In this document: piece by piece, positions 34,973 to 45,507 of the stretch | Position numbering within the stretch: position 1 is the first letter of the stretch | Layout of the letters: every line of letters begins with the position of its first letter | NCBI RefSeq assembly: GCF_023065955.2 | Contig: NW_026623100.1 | Coordinates: 72,978,727-73,042,726, forward strand | From: Ursus arctos | Lineage: Eukaryota > Chordata > Mammalia > Carnivora > Ursidae | DNA: 64,000 nucleotides | Direction of reading: 5' to 3' | Position numbers and translations under genes: made by a program | The notes under the pieces: generated by a model | What the model was told of the DNA's origin: nothing | Databases searched by the model: none | What the model saw: the letters and a program-made list of their open reading frames with translations, nothing else

Positions 34973-35445
34973 AAACCACAAACAACCAACCAAAAAAGAC
35001 CAAAAACTGGAAATACGTCAAATGTCCATCAACACACGGATGTCTGAATGCATTGCGGTATCCCATTCAATGAGACACCACTCAGAAATGAAAACCAATG
35101 AAGTACTAATGTATATGACAACGTGTATACTGTAAGCATGTGTGACAGCACAGTTATGCTACGTGAAGAAGTCACAAAAGGAGTCCATGCTATTTGATTC
35201 CATTCTTGAAAAACTTTAGGAAATGCGAACTAACTTAGAGTGACAGAAATCGGATCAGTGGTTGACAGGAGCGGGACAGAGACGGGCAGGAGCAAGTGAT
35301 TACAAAGGATCTTATGGGGGTGACATATATGTTCATTATCGTCATTGTGGTGATGGTTTCATGCCTGTGTATTTATGTGACACATCAGATTGAGCACTTT
35401 CAATACATGCATTTTGGTGTGTGTCAATTGTTCTTCAATAAGGTG

Positions 35446-36440
35446 TAAACAAGAGATGAACAGAGCTGAGCTCCTTGTCGTAAATGCTGAGTAGTTGTAT
35501 AAAAATCAATTGCTTTTTAACAGTCCCCTCATTTAAAGTTATGTTTGATATGGTAAAGTTCAGATACAACCAAAATATTTAGTCAGCTAGTGGCCTGATT
35601 CTAGAGGCAGGTTAACATGTGACGGAGGGACTCGTGGGCTTCTTGCTCGGCTGATTTAAATTCTGTGCTGCAGCGGTGAAGTCATTTGTATGCAGCCCGT
35701 GTTCTTCACCAGCAAACACAGACTGTAAGTCTACGAGTAAATCTGAGCGAGCATTCTGGTTGTACTGTGAGCAATTTGAGGCTTGAATGACCTTGACAAT
35801 GAGCACATCTAACCCGCAGAGAAAATTGCGTCTTTTTAAAAATTTTAAGTTAAAATGTATTGATTCATTTTCATCAGACATAAGGAATCATATGTTGATA
35901 TTACCTGGTAAAAATCCTTTTAACAGCGTTAATCAACCCAGCAAGTACAAGCCCTCCCTATCCCTAGGAAGGATGGACCAGTTATGAGAATTCATGCCAA
36001 TTTTTTAACATATGTTTTAATCCAGCCTGGGAGTTAAACAAGAGTGGCAAATTTTTACCATTTAACGTCTCTTTTTCATGTTACTTTTAAAGGCCTCAGA
36101 GTTAGGTCAAACTGGCATGTGTATGTGTATATGCTTATGAATAATTCCTTAATTCTTATAAATGTCCAAATAATGTGGACAGGGTGTGCTGGTGTGGATT
36201 AGGCATTGAACTGAGAGTAACAATACCTGAATAATACCTGGCTGGCCTCGGTGCCACAGCTTTGCTACTGTCTAGCCCTTTGAATTATGTCAAGTCATCT
36301 TACATAGCTGGGCCACAGAGGACTTAACACGAAGAACAAGCACATGAATTACCACCCTTGTCTAGCGTGGGTGCCAAAAGTGCAAATTGTATGGGGTCAT
36401 GCACATTAAGGTATCATTAGTAGCTGGATGGCAGAAGTCT
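35446..36440. other. non-coding; possible conserved element at 35590-35960
   Basis: No repeat is recognised. The part 35590-35960 has mixed composition with scattered CpG and AT-rich words, including attgattcattttcatcaga and tttgtatgcagcccg. Conservation cannot be judged here. Frames at 35612-35987 on both strands are short and featureless. Confidence 0.3.
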
Positions 36441-36454
36441 TGGATTGCAAATTG

Positions 36455-36695
36455 ATCTGAGTAAATGCCGCACACAGCAGAGGGTAGCAGTGGCCTCCTG
36501 GAGTAAGGCGGATGGATTCACATCCCAGCTTCAGCCCTCCCAGCTGTGTGATTTCGGACAAGTCACCTCTGGCTCTGAGCTGCAAATTTCTTAGCTGCAA
36601 GATTAAGGCCAATCCATCTCAAAGACCACTATGAGAATTAAAGCAATTTATAATAATATTGAGGGTTGCTCAATAAAAGTAAGCAATTATTATTT
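36455..36695 (+). mobile_element. MIR SINE, sense
   Basis: Reads gcggatggattcacatccca, gctgtgtgatttcggacaag, tcacctctggctctgagctg, ttcttagctgcaagattaag, tatgagaattaaagcaattt and a final agtaagcaattattatt. This is the MIR plan, with about 240 bp. Confidence 0.88.
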
Positions 36696-36699
36696 CGAC

Positions 36700-37200
36700 A
36701 AATTGTCAGGAAAAAAAAGCATTTTAAAGGGAATTATTAAATTCCTGACAAGTACAGACACTTCAGCTGGAAGTGCCAAATCCTTGAACCTTTAGAAGTA
36801 GATTTTAAAGCTTAAATGCATTCCTTCTAAATGAGAATTTTCCCCTTATTATATAATAAGGAATTCTATTTCTGAAGAAAGATTGATATGCCATACACCA
36901 GACAGTTTGCACTTTAGTCAAATGAATGAACACCATTTCCAAGTAAACATTATGTTTCTAAAACTTGCATGGGTAGTTTTACTGATGCCATGAAAGATAG
37001 AGAAATGAGGGACAATAAAATCCTTAAGTTAATGTCAGTAGTTTTAACCAATTATTTGACCTAGATGTTGAATGTTTTCTCAAGTGATTGATCATTGTTT
37101 AAGGTAGGAAACACCAGATATTATAGAAAAAAACCTAGTACAGCCTGACCTGTGTCTCTAAATTTTCCGGGATGAGTGAAACAATGTTACTGGCCAAGAC
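36700..37200. other. AT-rich non-coding DNA
   Basis: No recognised element. Confidence 0.4.
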
Positions 37201-37550
37201 TTAGGAAATGGTGAGAAAGAGACACAAGGAAATAAGTAATTAAAATAGGACAAAATGAATACATAATGGAGTTAGATGTGTGGGAAAAGAGGTGGACTAC
37301 GACAGTGGGAATGTAGTCTGCATATGGGGCTCAAGAAAAGTTTCCGTGAGGAAATAACTTTTGGGCTGAGTGTCAGAGGGTGAGTAGACGGATGTTTTGC
37401 CAGTAAACAATAGGAGAAAGAAATGGAGGGCAGAGGGCAAGTCTGTTTGAGGGACAGTTAGTGATTAAGTATACCGTGGGACTGAAGTGCAGAGCAGGGG
37501 AGGTAGGACTCAAGCCCAAGGACCACACAGAAACGGCCCTTCATACAATA
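37200..37550 (-). mobile_element. probable L2 fragment, antisense
   Basis: The purine-rich words gaagaggtg-like spacing, ttccgtgaggaaataactttt, gggctgagtgtcagagggtg and aaatggagggcagagggcaag follow the antisense L2 pattern. Divergence is high. Confidence 0.4.
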
Positions 37551-37559
37551 TATAACAAT

Positions 37560-38595
37560 AATATGCTACTAATTGTGCAGGTGCCTGGTTCACTAACTAG
37601 CTTGGCATCCGTCAGTCGTTGCTATAGGTCAAAAGTTTGGTTATCTTTGGGAAGCGCTGTGGATGCAGGGAAAATCTCTATGCCAAATAGCTGATAGAGC
37701 TTCTTGTGTGGAGACTCGTGTAGCTGCTTGGGACAGATTATTGCAAATGGGCCCATGACCGTACATAGAAGCTGTGTGAGCAGAGCAACAATGGCTGCCG
37801 GATGGAGGAGGATCCAGGATTCTCGTAGTCCTGTTTACTAGGCCTCTCAGAAACAGAACTTTGTAAGAATATTCTAGTCTTCAACTACACCAGGAGTACA
37901 AAAACTGCCATGATGGGGTTATTTCTATTGAAGATGGGATAAAAGGGGCATTGTGGCCTCTTGAGTCTGAACAGCTTATTACTGATTCTCAGATGACTAC
38001 TGCTGGGGAGTTCCAGCCCAGGCAGGTTTTACCTTCTCTTTGGAAAGGCAATGCAAATCCAGAAGGAGGTGGCTCTGAAAAGGGTCCTCTGTATATCAAC
38101 TATTCATAATCATTTCATTTCTTCCTTCCTCAAGGGTGTCTGCAACATCCCTGATGTGCAAGGCCCTGTAGACAAGGACCATACCCCACCTTCCTGGAGC
38201 TACCTTGTCATTGGAGAGGAAGCTTTCCACTTAGGCCAACAACAACTTGAGAGGACTGAGTGGCTGGGTGTCCAAAGAGGGACAGGGATGGTCCGGATAG
38301 GTAGAACTCAGAACAAAAGGGAAAGAGCTCTGAGCTATGTTGTGGTCAAGGCTGGTGGTCTTCATCTGGACTTCAAAGGACAGCTAGTGACTGAATCAAT
38401 TGGTAAGACTGTCTTTAAGTAGGAGAAAGGACATGAGCAGAGGCCTAGAAGCACTGACGGAGCCACTGTCCATCCATTGGCAGCTCTCCAGAATTGGTTA
38501 GGCCTCCTCTTGTCTGCCCCCTTCACCTTGCTCTCCTGGTTCAACTAGGCTGGAGGCCTTTGCCTTCTGCTTGGCTGCTTGTCTCAATATGTTGT
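37560..38595. other. non-coding, nothing recognised
   Basis: The 123-codon plus frame 38051-38422 is one of the longer frames in unique-looking DNA. It has no signal peptide, membrane segment or motif I can name, no upstream gene, and the sequence gives no splice evidence. I leave it uncalled. Confidence 0.4.
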
Positions 38596-38596
38596 T

Positions 38597-39055
38597 CACG
38601 CCATTCTCAATTTGGGGTGATTTTGCCCCCAACCTCCCATTCTTGTCAGCGGACATTTTTGATTGTCACAACTAGGAAGAAATGCTACTGGAATCTAGAG
38701 GGTTGAGGGCATCTTGCAATGCAAAGAACTGTAATTTTTTTTTTTTTTTTTTTTTTTGCAAAAAAGTGCGGAGAGTTATCCGGTTCCAAATGTTAATAGT
38801 GCCAGGGCACCTGGGTGGCTCAGCTGGTTAAATGGCTCACTCTTGATTTTGGCTCAAGTCATGATCTCAGGGTCCTGGGATTGAGCCCTACATTGAGCTC
38901 CGGGGTCAGTGAGGAGTCTGCTTGAGGGTTCTCTCTCTCTCTCTCCCTCTTTCCTTCTATCTCTCACCCTGTGCATGCTCTCTCTCTCTCTAATAAATAA
39001 ATAAATCTTTTTAAAAATTTTTTAATAGTGCTGAGATTGAGATTGAGAAACCCTG
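38597..39055 (-). mobile_element. fossil hAT-like DNA transposon, antisense, split by a SINE
   Basis: Left part 38603-38802: cattctcaatttggggtgat, tttgcccccaacctcccatt, gcggacatttttgattgtca and ttccaaatgttaatagtgc. The right part after the SINE, aatagtgctgagattgagattgagaaaccctg, is the reversed terminal region. It shares words with the copies at 6463 and 63285. A T run of about 22 bases is at 38737-38758. Confidence 0.75.
38803..39021 (+). mobile_element. CAN-SINE, sense, 10-bp perfect target duplication
   Basis: Head cagggcacctgggtggctca, then aagtcatgatctcagggtcc, a TC-rich middle, then aataaataaataaatctttt. The target duplication ttaatagtgc lies at 38793-38802 and 39022-39031. Its older subtype and substitutions fit an insertion before the cacagcggttaag copies. 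Confidence 0.95.
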
Positions 39056-39430
39056 GGTTATTCTATTTAACCTTGTCTTCCTACCCTCACTGAAAAAGAT
39101 GCTTCCGTGGGAATTTTCTTCAAGCTTGGCAGCCACCTTTGGACATGGTTGTGACATTTATCCTGGGACCTGAGCACTTAAGGCCCCAGCTCTGAGGATC
39201 CCCCTCCCAGAGAGACTGTCCCCCTGCCCACCTAACAAGGGCAGAGGAAGACAGCGGAGTCACATGCCACGGAGGGCCAAGCCTCAAGGAGGAGGAAAGA
39301 GGCCATGCCATTTTTTTGAAGATTAGAGCCTTATTGGGGTTCTTTGAAAAAGTGTTGGGTGACAGAAATGGAAACACTTTCCAAGAGGTTAAGGAGGAAA
39401 AGGGCGATCAGAATATAGACAGAAAGAATG
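39056..39430. other. non-coding, nothing recognised
   Basis: A minus-strand 85-codon frame (39120-39377) has no domain. Confidence 0.4.
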
Positions 39431-40394
39431 TGTGTTAGTTTCCTGAGGCTACTGTAACAAGTACCATAAATTGAGGGGCTTAAACAACTGAAATGTAGAG
39501 TCTCACGGTTGTGAAGGGTGGAGTCTTGCTGGGAATGGCCAGCAATCCCTGCCCAATGGATGAAAGATTACGCCAAACTTTGCTGTGAAAGAGAGGAGAA
39601 GGCAAGGGGGTCCACGCTCAGAGACGAAGATGCTTTGCCCTTTGCTCCTGCTTTTATTGGTCCTTTAGGATAATCACAAATCCTTATCACTGTTTCTCAA
39701 GCACGTGGGGCATGCCAAGGGGTCTTACTGGAACCAGGAGGATCTATTTTTGGGAAAGATAGGATACGCTAATCTGCATGTTCTACGAGTTCTGCTAAAG
39801 AAAGCCCAACAGACAATGCTCACATCTCTTAGATCACAGCGCGGCTGTTTGGGCTAAGAAAGCTTCGGGGAAGGCAACTCCCTGCATTGGAAGGCATTCC
39901 AATGGCAGAGCATCCCGCAGGCCTCAGCATTCCAAAGGCCTACACCCTTCTCCGAAACCTTTCACTGCCCCCAGTGGCCTCCGTGTTACCTGTTAGCAAG
40001 CCAGGTATTCTGGATGAGTTCATGCGCTACGTTAACCCCAACAGAGTCTGAGATCCAGGTGTCGGCAGGTTGGTTCCTTCCGAGACTATGGGGGAGAACG
40101 TGTACCATGCCTGTCTCCTAGCTGCTGCTGGTGCACCAGCGATCTTAGGCAGAGAGGCATTACCGCGCTCTCTGCCTCTTCACCACGTGTTCTCCTTCTG
40201 CATGTGACTGTGTCTGAACTTCCCCTTTTCACAAGGGCACTAGTGATAACTGGATTAGGCTCCACAGTGATGACCTCACCCTAACTAATTGCATCTGTTA
40301 ACAACCTTATTTCCCAATAAGGTCACAGTTTGAGGTCCTAGGGGGTGAGGACTTCACTGTGGATTTTGGGGAGACACAATTCAACCCATAACAA
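39431..40394 (-). mobile_element. MaLR LTR (MLT1/MST-like), antisense, split by a solo LTR
   Basis: Pieces 39431-39526 (tgtgttagtttcctgaggct, tgtaacaagtaccataaatt, gcttaaacaactgaaatgta) and 40050-40394 (gatccaggtgtcggcaggtt, ttccccttttcacaagggca, ctggattaggctccacagtg, attttggggagacacaattc, aacccataaca) read as one antisense MaLR LTR of about 450 bp once the 39527-40043 insert is removed. Confidence 0.85.
39527..40043 (-). mobile_element. 517-bp solo LTR of an endogenous retrovirus, 6-bp target duplication
   Basis: The block begins TG and ends CA, and is flanked by gagtct at 39521-39526 and 40044-40049. Orientation is inferred as minus, because the minus strand carries AATAAA (plus-strand tttatt at 39653-39658) about 126 bp from the end of the LTR, where a polyadenylation signal ahead of U5 is expected. 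A 6-bp duplication is typical of betaretrovirus-like (class II, ERVK-type) insertions; gammaretrovirus-like ones give 4 bp and ERVL gives 5 bp. Many CpGs remain, suggesting a young copy. No internal viral genes are present. Family is unnamed. Confidence 0.82.
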
Positions 40395-41735
40395 CGTGCT
40401 AATCATCACTCCTTCCTATAAACGTCCACACTGTTTGCTTTGTACTTCGCACTATCACTGAGGCCGCCTTTATAGAGGAACTTGTATACCAGGATCCTTC
40501 CAACGTGGAACCGTGAGCTTCCCGAGGGAAGGGCTGGGCCAAGTAAACGGGTAGAGATTTTAGGAAATTGAGCATAAAACCAATATTTAAGTGCTTTGAA
40601 AACTTAAGGTGTTGTAGTACTAAATGCTATTTTGAATCACAAAATGCACGTAATGCATGAAAAAAATCAATGAAGTCACTTTATTGACAATTCTTCCCAA
40701 GCTCCTTGCCTTTCTTCTCTCCTTGGGGAGAACAAAGCTCATACTTGAATTTGAGATCATTGAATTGCCCATGTGGCCTGCGTTTCACTTTTCCCTCTTG
40801 TTTTATTTGACTTTATTCTATTTTATGTTTGCCTACTGACAGAGTGGCAATCAGCGGGCAGAAAATCTTTTTTATGTAGATAAAACTCTGTGACCGATGC
40901 CGCTGCTGGGGTGAGGCAACGAAGGGATGTAGATGGACCAATAAACACCGAACACCTTTTGAAATAATTTATCTAATCACTGCAAGATCTGACCGGTTTT
41001 AGAGATATAATTTTATAAAGCCCATTACTCTCTTGACAGTCCTCTGACGTACGTTGATCTGTGAGTTCATTTTATTTCAGCCCCTTGCCTCCGGTCTGGC
41101 TCGTACCAGCTGCTCTGCAGCTCCCAGCACCCACTAAGTCCCAGGCTCAGCACTGGGTTGTCAGTTTGTACTTTGCGTGGGACACTTAGTAGTCGCCGAG
41201 CCGATGAGTGACAAATTAATTCATGATTAAATGGATTTAGTTTATGGATTTCTAGACTAACAGAATTGTGATTAATATAACAATGGTCACTTACATCTAA
41301 TGCGTTGACTTTTTCCACTCTGGCTACAGTCGGAGGGCCTTTTCCAACTCTGCTCTGGCCAAGGGCTGCCTGAGGTGAAAGGGGCTCAGGGAGAGGAAGT
41401 TTGGGCAAGAGGAAAAGAATATCTTTGTCCCCTCTAGCAGGTTGGATGTGAGGGAAGAGATACGGGAAAAAGGAACAATAGAAGGTTGAAAGAAGATCAA
41501 AAAAAAAAAAAAAATGTGGAGTAGCCATAACATCCAGAAAATTCTTCTTCTGCTCCAACATGAGGTGGACAAATAGCATTAATTACTCAAGTCACTCCAA
41601 ACATGAGCTTATGTGTACCTTTGATGGTCTGTGGTTGATGGCTGAAGAGAGTGGGGTGAAGGCTAATATTTTCAATTATAATGAAGGATCCATTTAGAAT
41701 CTTACCTATCCTCTTCTTGCTACAGCTACCCAAAT
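40395..41735. other. non-coding; possible conserved element at 40880-41330
   Basis: No repeat was recognised. The part 41211-41285 is rich in homeodomain-like TAAT words (attaattcatgattaaatgg). The 170-codon minus-strand frame 41067-41579 and its overlapping 82-codon companion run over a T run and have no domain. Confidence 0.35.
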
Positions 41736-41749
41736 AGAACAGAAACCCA

Positions 41750-41958
41750 GGGGCGCCTGGGTGGCACAGCGGTTAAGCGTTTGCCTTCGGCTCAGGGCGT
41801 GATCCCGGCGTTATGGGATCGAGCCCCACATCAGGCTCCTCCGCTATGAGCCTGCTTCTTCCTCTCCCACTCCCCCTGCTTGTGTTCCCTCTCTCGCTGA
41901 CTGTCTCTATCTCTGTTGAATAAATAAATAAAATCTTTAAAAAAAAAAAAAAAAAAAA
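41750..41958 (+). mobile_element. young CAN-SINE, sense, 14-bp perfect target duplication
   Basis: A near-ideal presumed-ursid subtype: ggggcgcctgggtggcacag, cggcgttatgggatcgagcc, cctccgctatgagcctgctt, then the (AAATA) tail and an A run of about 20. The target duplication agaacagaaaccca lies at 41736-41749 and 41959-41972. Confidence 0.98.
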
Positions 41959-42224
41959 AGAACAGAAACCCAAATTTAATGAGAAAAGTCATACATCAAA
42001 TAAACCACATGGTCTAATGGAGAAGTAAAGATATGCATTTATTTTATTTTCCCTTTATATCTATTTATGTTTTGATCAGATACCTCTTCTGTTCTAGGTT
42101 CCACTCCAGGCATAAGTTGTCTAGTATTTTTGCACCAAAATAGGAAAGATAGATCTCTGCTATAAAATAATTTTCTATATACTGGGGGAAATAGAAAGTA
42201 AACATATATTTACAGTGCAATATG

Positions 42225-42620
42225 ACAGATGTTAGGAGTTCTATAAACACTGGGAGATAAGAGCCTGGATCTGCTGAGAGCTCAGGGAAGGTTTTACAGA
42301 AGAGAAGTATTCGAGCTGAGATCTGAAGGTTATATAGAATTTTTTTTTAGGTGGACAAGCCTGGGGAAGACCTTGTAAGCTTAGGAATTCAGTGAACTAT
42401 ATGGAGTTGAGTTCACCTGAAATATAAACCATAAGGATATTAGAAAAGACAGGATATAAGTCTGGATGCCAGCAAAAGTCAGATTATGAAGGGTCTTCTT
42501 TGACAAGCCAGTAGTTTTAGATTTTATTATGTGGAAAATAAGGCATCATTCATGAATAATACAAGGTAAGTAACATGATGACGTTTGCATATTCAAATTA
42601 TTACCATAAGAGTGATGTAG
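42225..42620 (-). mobile_element. L2 fragment, antisense
   Basis: Follows the antisense L2 order: gggaaggttttacagaagag, attcgagctgagatctgaag, agattatgaagggtcttctt, ttagattttattatgtggaa and aacatgatgacgtttgcata. Diverged, with broken frames. Confidence 0.7.
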
Positions 42621-42654
42621 AGGATGAGTTGGAAGATTTGTTTTATTTTTATTT

Positions 42655-43998
42655 TTTTGGAAGATGTATTTTAAAGACCATTAATAATCGATCATATCTA
42701 TAGGCTAAAAGAGAAAAAAAATCTCACAATCACATCAATAGATGCAGAAAAAGCATTTGACAAAATCCAGCGTGCCATCCGTGATTAAAAAAAAAAAATC
42801 CCAGTAAACTAGAAATAGAGGGAAACTTTCTCAACTTCATAAAGAATATCTACAACAAAACCTCCAGCTAACAACATGTCTAATAGTGAGAAACTCAGAG
42901 TTATCCCCTAAGATCAGGAGCGTGACAAGCGTGTCTCCTCTTTCCACTCCCTTTCAACATCGAACTAGAAGTTCTATCTAATGCAATAACACAAGAGAGG
43001 AAATAAAAGGAATACAAATTGCGGAGAAGAAATAAAACTGTCTTTGTTCACAGATGACATGATTGTCTATGTAGCAAATCTTAAAGAACTGACCAAAAAA
43101 ATCTACTGGAACTAATAAGTGATTACACCAATGTTGTAGGATACAAGGTTGAAGCACAAAGGTCAATTAATTGCCTGTATACCAGCAATGCACAAGTGGG
43201 ATTTGACATTTAAAACACAATACCATTTATATTAGCAGACAAAAATATGAAATACTTAGGTATAAATCTAACAAAATCTGTATGAGGAAAGCTACAAAAA
43301 CTTTCATGAACAAAATCAGAGAACTAAATAAATGAAAGGATGTCTCTGTTTGTGGATAGGAAATCTCAATATTGTCAAGATGTCAGTTTTTCTTAGCTTG
43401 ATCAGTAGTTATAATATAATTCCAATCAAAATCCCAGCAAGTTCTTTCGTGTATATGGACAAACTTATCCTTAGGTTTCTACAGAGAGGCAGAAGTCCCA
43501 GAATAACCAACAATATTGCAGTAGAAGAAAAAAGTTGGAGGACTGGCAGTACAAACTGAAAAGTGTACATTCTGTATTATTCCCACTATAAGACATTTTG
43601 GAGAAAGCAATCCTATGGAGACAGTAAAAGGTTCAGGGCCTGCCAGGAGTTCCGCAGTGGAGGGAGAAATAGGTGAAACATAGAGGATTTGTAGGGCAGT
43701 GAAAATAATCTGTTATGTTGCCATAATTATGGATATACATCATTACACTTGTATCCAAATGCATAGATTTTATAACAACAGAAGTAAACTGTAACGTCAA
43801 CTATGGACTTTGGGTGATTATGTCAATGTAGGTTTACTAATTTTAACAAATGTAGCACTCTTGTGGGGAATACCAATAATGCAAAATGCTATTTGTGGGG
43901 GGGGGGGGACATGGGTTTCTGAGAAATCTCTGTACCATCCTATCAATTATGTTCTGAATATAAGACTGCTTTAAAAATGTAGTCTTAAATAAATAAAG
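42655..43998 (+). mobile_element. old L1M-type ORF2 and 3' UTR, sense
   Basis: The reverse transcriptase region is visible: tcacatcaatagatgcagaaa, caacaaaacctccagctaac, and the catalytic block where tttgttcacagatgacatg gives F-T-D-D-M. Further on come aatcccagcaagttctttcg and aaagttggaggactggcag, then a 3' UTR at 43600-43998 with gtaaaaggttcagggcctgc, ggatttgtagggcagtgaaa, ctatggactttgggtgatta and a G run at 43899-43908. The junction near 43560 skips the ORF2 C-terminus. Confidence 0.85.
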
Positions 43999-44689
43999 TC
44001 TAAATTTTTGAAAGACCTTTAATAATTCATTTGATTAATGACTGCAATCTCAAGTGATTAGTATGCAAAACTGCCCATCTGGCAGCTCTTAGACTTAAGC
44101 TTTGCATAGGAGAAAAACAAGTCCTGCTTGGAGGGAATGTCCTCTATTGTGGTTAGACAACCTTGGCACAGAGAGTCACAGTGGCTTCGCCATGGCCACG
44201 TCTATTGGAGACTCTATAATTGATTTTCCCATCTGCCACTCTTTCAAGTTTCCTGTGTGAAGGGATCAGATAGTATAACTCTCTGGGCATCACAGCTGGC
44301 TCCTGAAGAAAGATTCCTTTCTGTAGGAAACCAATTTAGCCACTAGCCACTTCTGTCTTATCCTCCTATGGCTTTTTAGCTCTCTAATCACAGTCTGTTT
44401 TCCAACTAATTAGTGTTGGGACAACTCAGCCCTGAACCTCAACTTGAAAATGTTAGTGTCATGGGGAGAGAGCACTTAATCAAATGACTTGTGATTATTC
44501 AACAAAGAGATTTTCTCTGATTAAGACTGCCGCCCTTTCTGAGGCACTTGGTCTCCCTTTTGACAATATTGGATTGAACGGGCTCTGCTATGGCGGGGCT
44601 GCCACGGGCACTGATGTGTTACTGAAAGGAAACATACAGTTAGACAGCTATGCCAATGTGATTCAGAGACCTGTATTTTCTTTGAAATT
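43999..44689. other. non-coding, nothing recognised
   Basis: No repeat found. The 82-codon plus frame 44484-44732 runs across the start of the L1 insertion at 44702, so its last residues come from that insertion. I do not call it a gene. Confidence 0.45.
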
Positions 44690-44701
44690 GAGGGTATTTT
44701 T

Positions 44702-45495
44702 TTTTATTTCTAAATGTTTCTATTTTATTTAATAACAGCATAGCAGACCTTTTGGTTTTCACTTAAACAATCTTAATGGGTTTTTTACTGCTTGCAATGC
44801 AACTGCGTGTGCTTTGTATTTTTTTAAATTAGTTTCAGACGTAAAATTTATTGATTCATCAGTTGCATATAACACCAGGTGCTCATTACATCAAGTGCCC
44901 TTCTTAATGGCCATCACCCAGTTATCCCTTCCCCCCACCCACATCCCCTCCAGCAACCCTCAGTTTGTCTCCTAGAGTTCAGTGTCTCTTATGGTTTACC
45001 TCCCTCTCAATTTTCATCTTATTTTATTTTTACTTCCCTTCCCCTATGTTCATCTATTTTGTTTCTTGCATTCCACATATGAGTGAAATCATATGGTATT
45101 TATCGTTCTCTTACTGACTTATTTCACTTAGCATAATACCCTCTATTTCCATCGATGTTGTTGCAAATGGCAAGATTTCATTCTTTTTGATGGCTGAGTA
45201 ATATTACATTGTGTATATACACACCGCATCTTCTTTATCTATTCATCTGTCCACGGACATCTGGGCTTTTCCCATATTTTGGCTATTGTGGACATTGCTG
45301 CTATAAACACTGGGGTACATGTGCTGCTTTGAATCACTATGCTTGTATCTTTGCCGTAAATACCTAGTAGTGCAATTGCTGGATCATAGGGTAGCTCTAT
45401 TTTCAACTTTTTGAGGAACCTCCATACTGTTTTCCAGAGTGGCTGCACCAGTTTGCATTCCCACCAGCAGTGTAAGAAGGTTCCCCTTTAAAATG
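44702..45495 (-). mobile_element. 5'-truncated L1, antisense, with probable 3' transduction
   Basis: The L1 body is 44819-45495: it opens tttttttaaattagtttcag and includes the reversed C-terminal ORF2, where the minus frame 45239-45448 reads [19 protein letters not shown]. Beyond the L1 end, 44702-44818 is about 117 bp of non-L1 DNA that ends in its own A-tail. The perfect 12-bp duplication gagggtattttt at 44690-44701 and 45496-45507 encloses both, so the extra DNA came in with the L1. Confidence 0.85.
44724..44729 (-). terminator. polyadenylation signal AATAAA of the transduced tail
   Basis: The plus-strand tttatt reads AATAAA on the minus strand, about 15-22 nt before the A-tail at 44702-44708. 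This is where a read-through L1 transcript would have been cut and polyadenylated. The call depends on the transduction interpretation. Confidence 0.6.
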
Positions 45496-45507
45496 GAGGG
45501 TATTTTT

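Larger units (their letters stand above)
33067..35445 (+). mobile_element. old L1 ORF2 C-terminal part and 3' UTR, resumed after insertion
   Basis: This is the continuation of the element at 26030-27753. It holds 33067-33158 (gatgaatagaacagaataga, ctaatttttgacaaagttgc), 33984-34763 (gctgaatac..., ctcaaaatggatcatacatc, gagaaaattgacaaactgga, gctgctggtgggactctaaa, tgttcattgtagctttgttt) and 34973-35445 (ctggaaatacgtcaaatgtc, gatcagtggttgacaggagc, tgtgtcaattgttcttcaat). An antisense L1 and a SINE interrupt it. Confidence 0.88.

Noticed and set aside
38051..38422. 123-codon plus-strand frame
   Set aside because: No motif, no upstream regulatory signal and no splice sites that could be supported. 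Chance cannot be excluded without comparison.
39527..40043. Complete endogenous retrovirus
   Set aside because: Only a single LTR is present; no gag, pol or env sequence lies next to it.
41067..41579. 170-codon minus-strand frame as a coding exon
   Set aside because: It reads through a T run as poly-Phe, overlaps a second frame in another phase, and has no domain or splice context.
41750..41830. tRNA gene
   Set aside because: The tRNA-like part is the head of a CAN-SINE; it continues into a pyrimidine-rich body and A-tail and is repeated across the window.
44484..44732. 82-codon frame as an exon
   Set aside because: Its 3' part lies in the L1 transduced tail; the rest has no domain.
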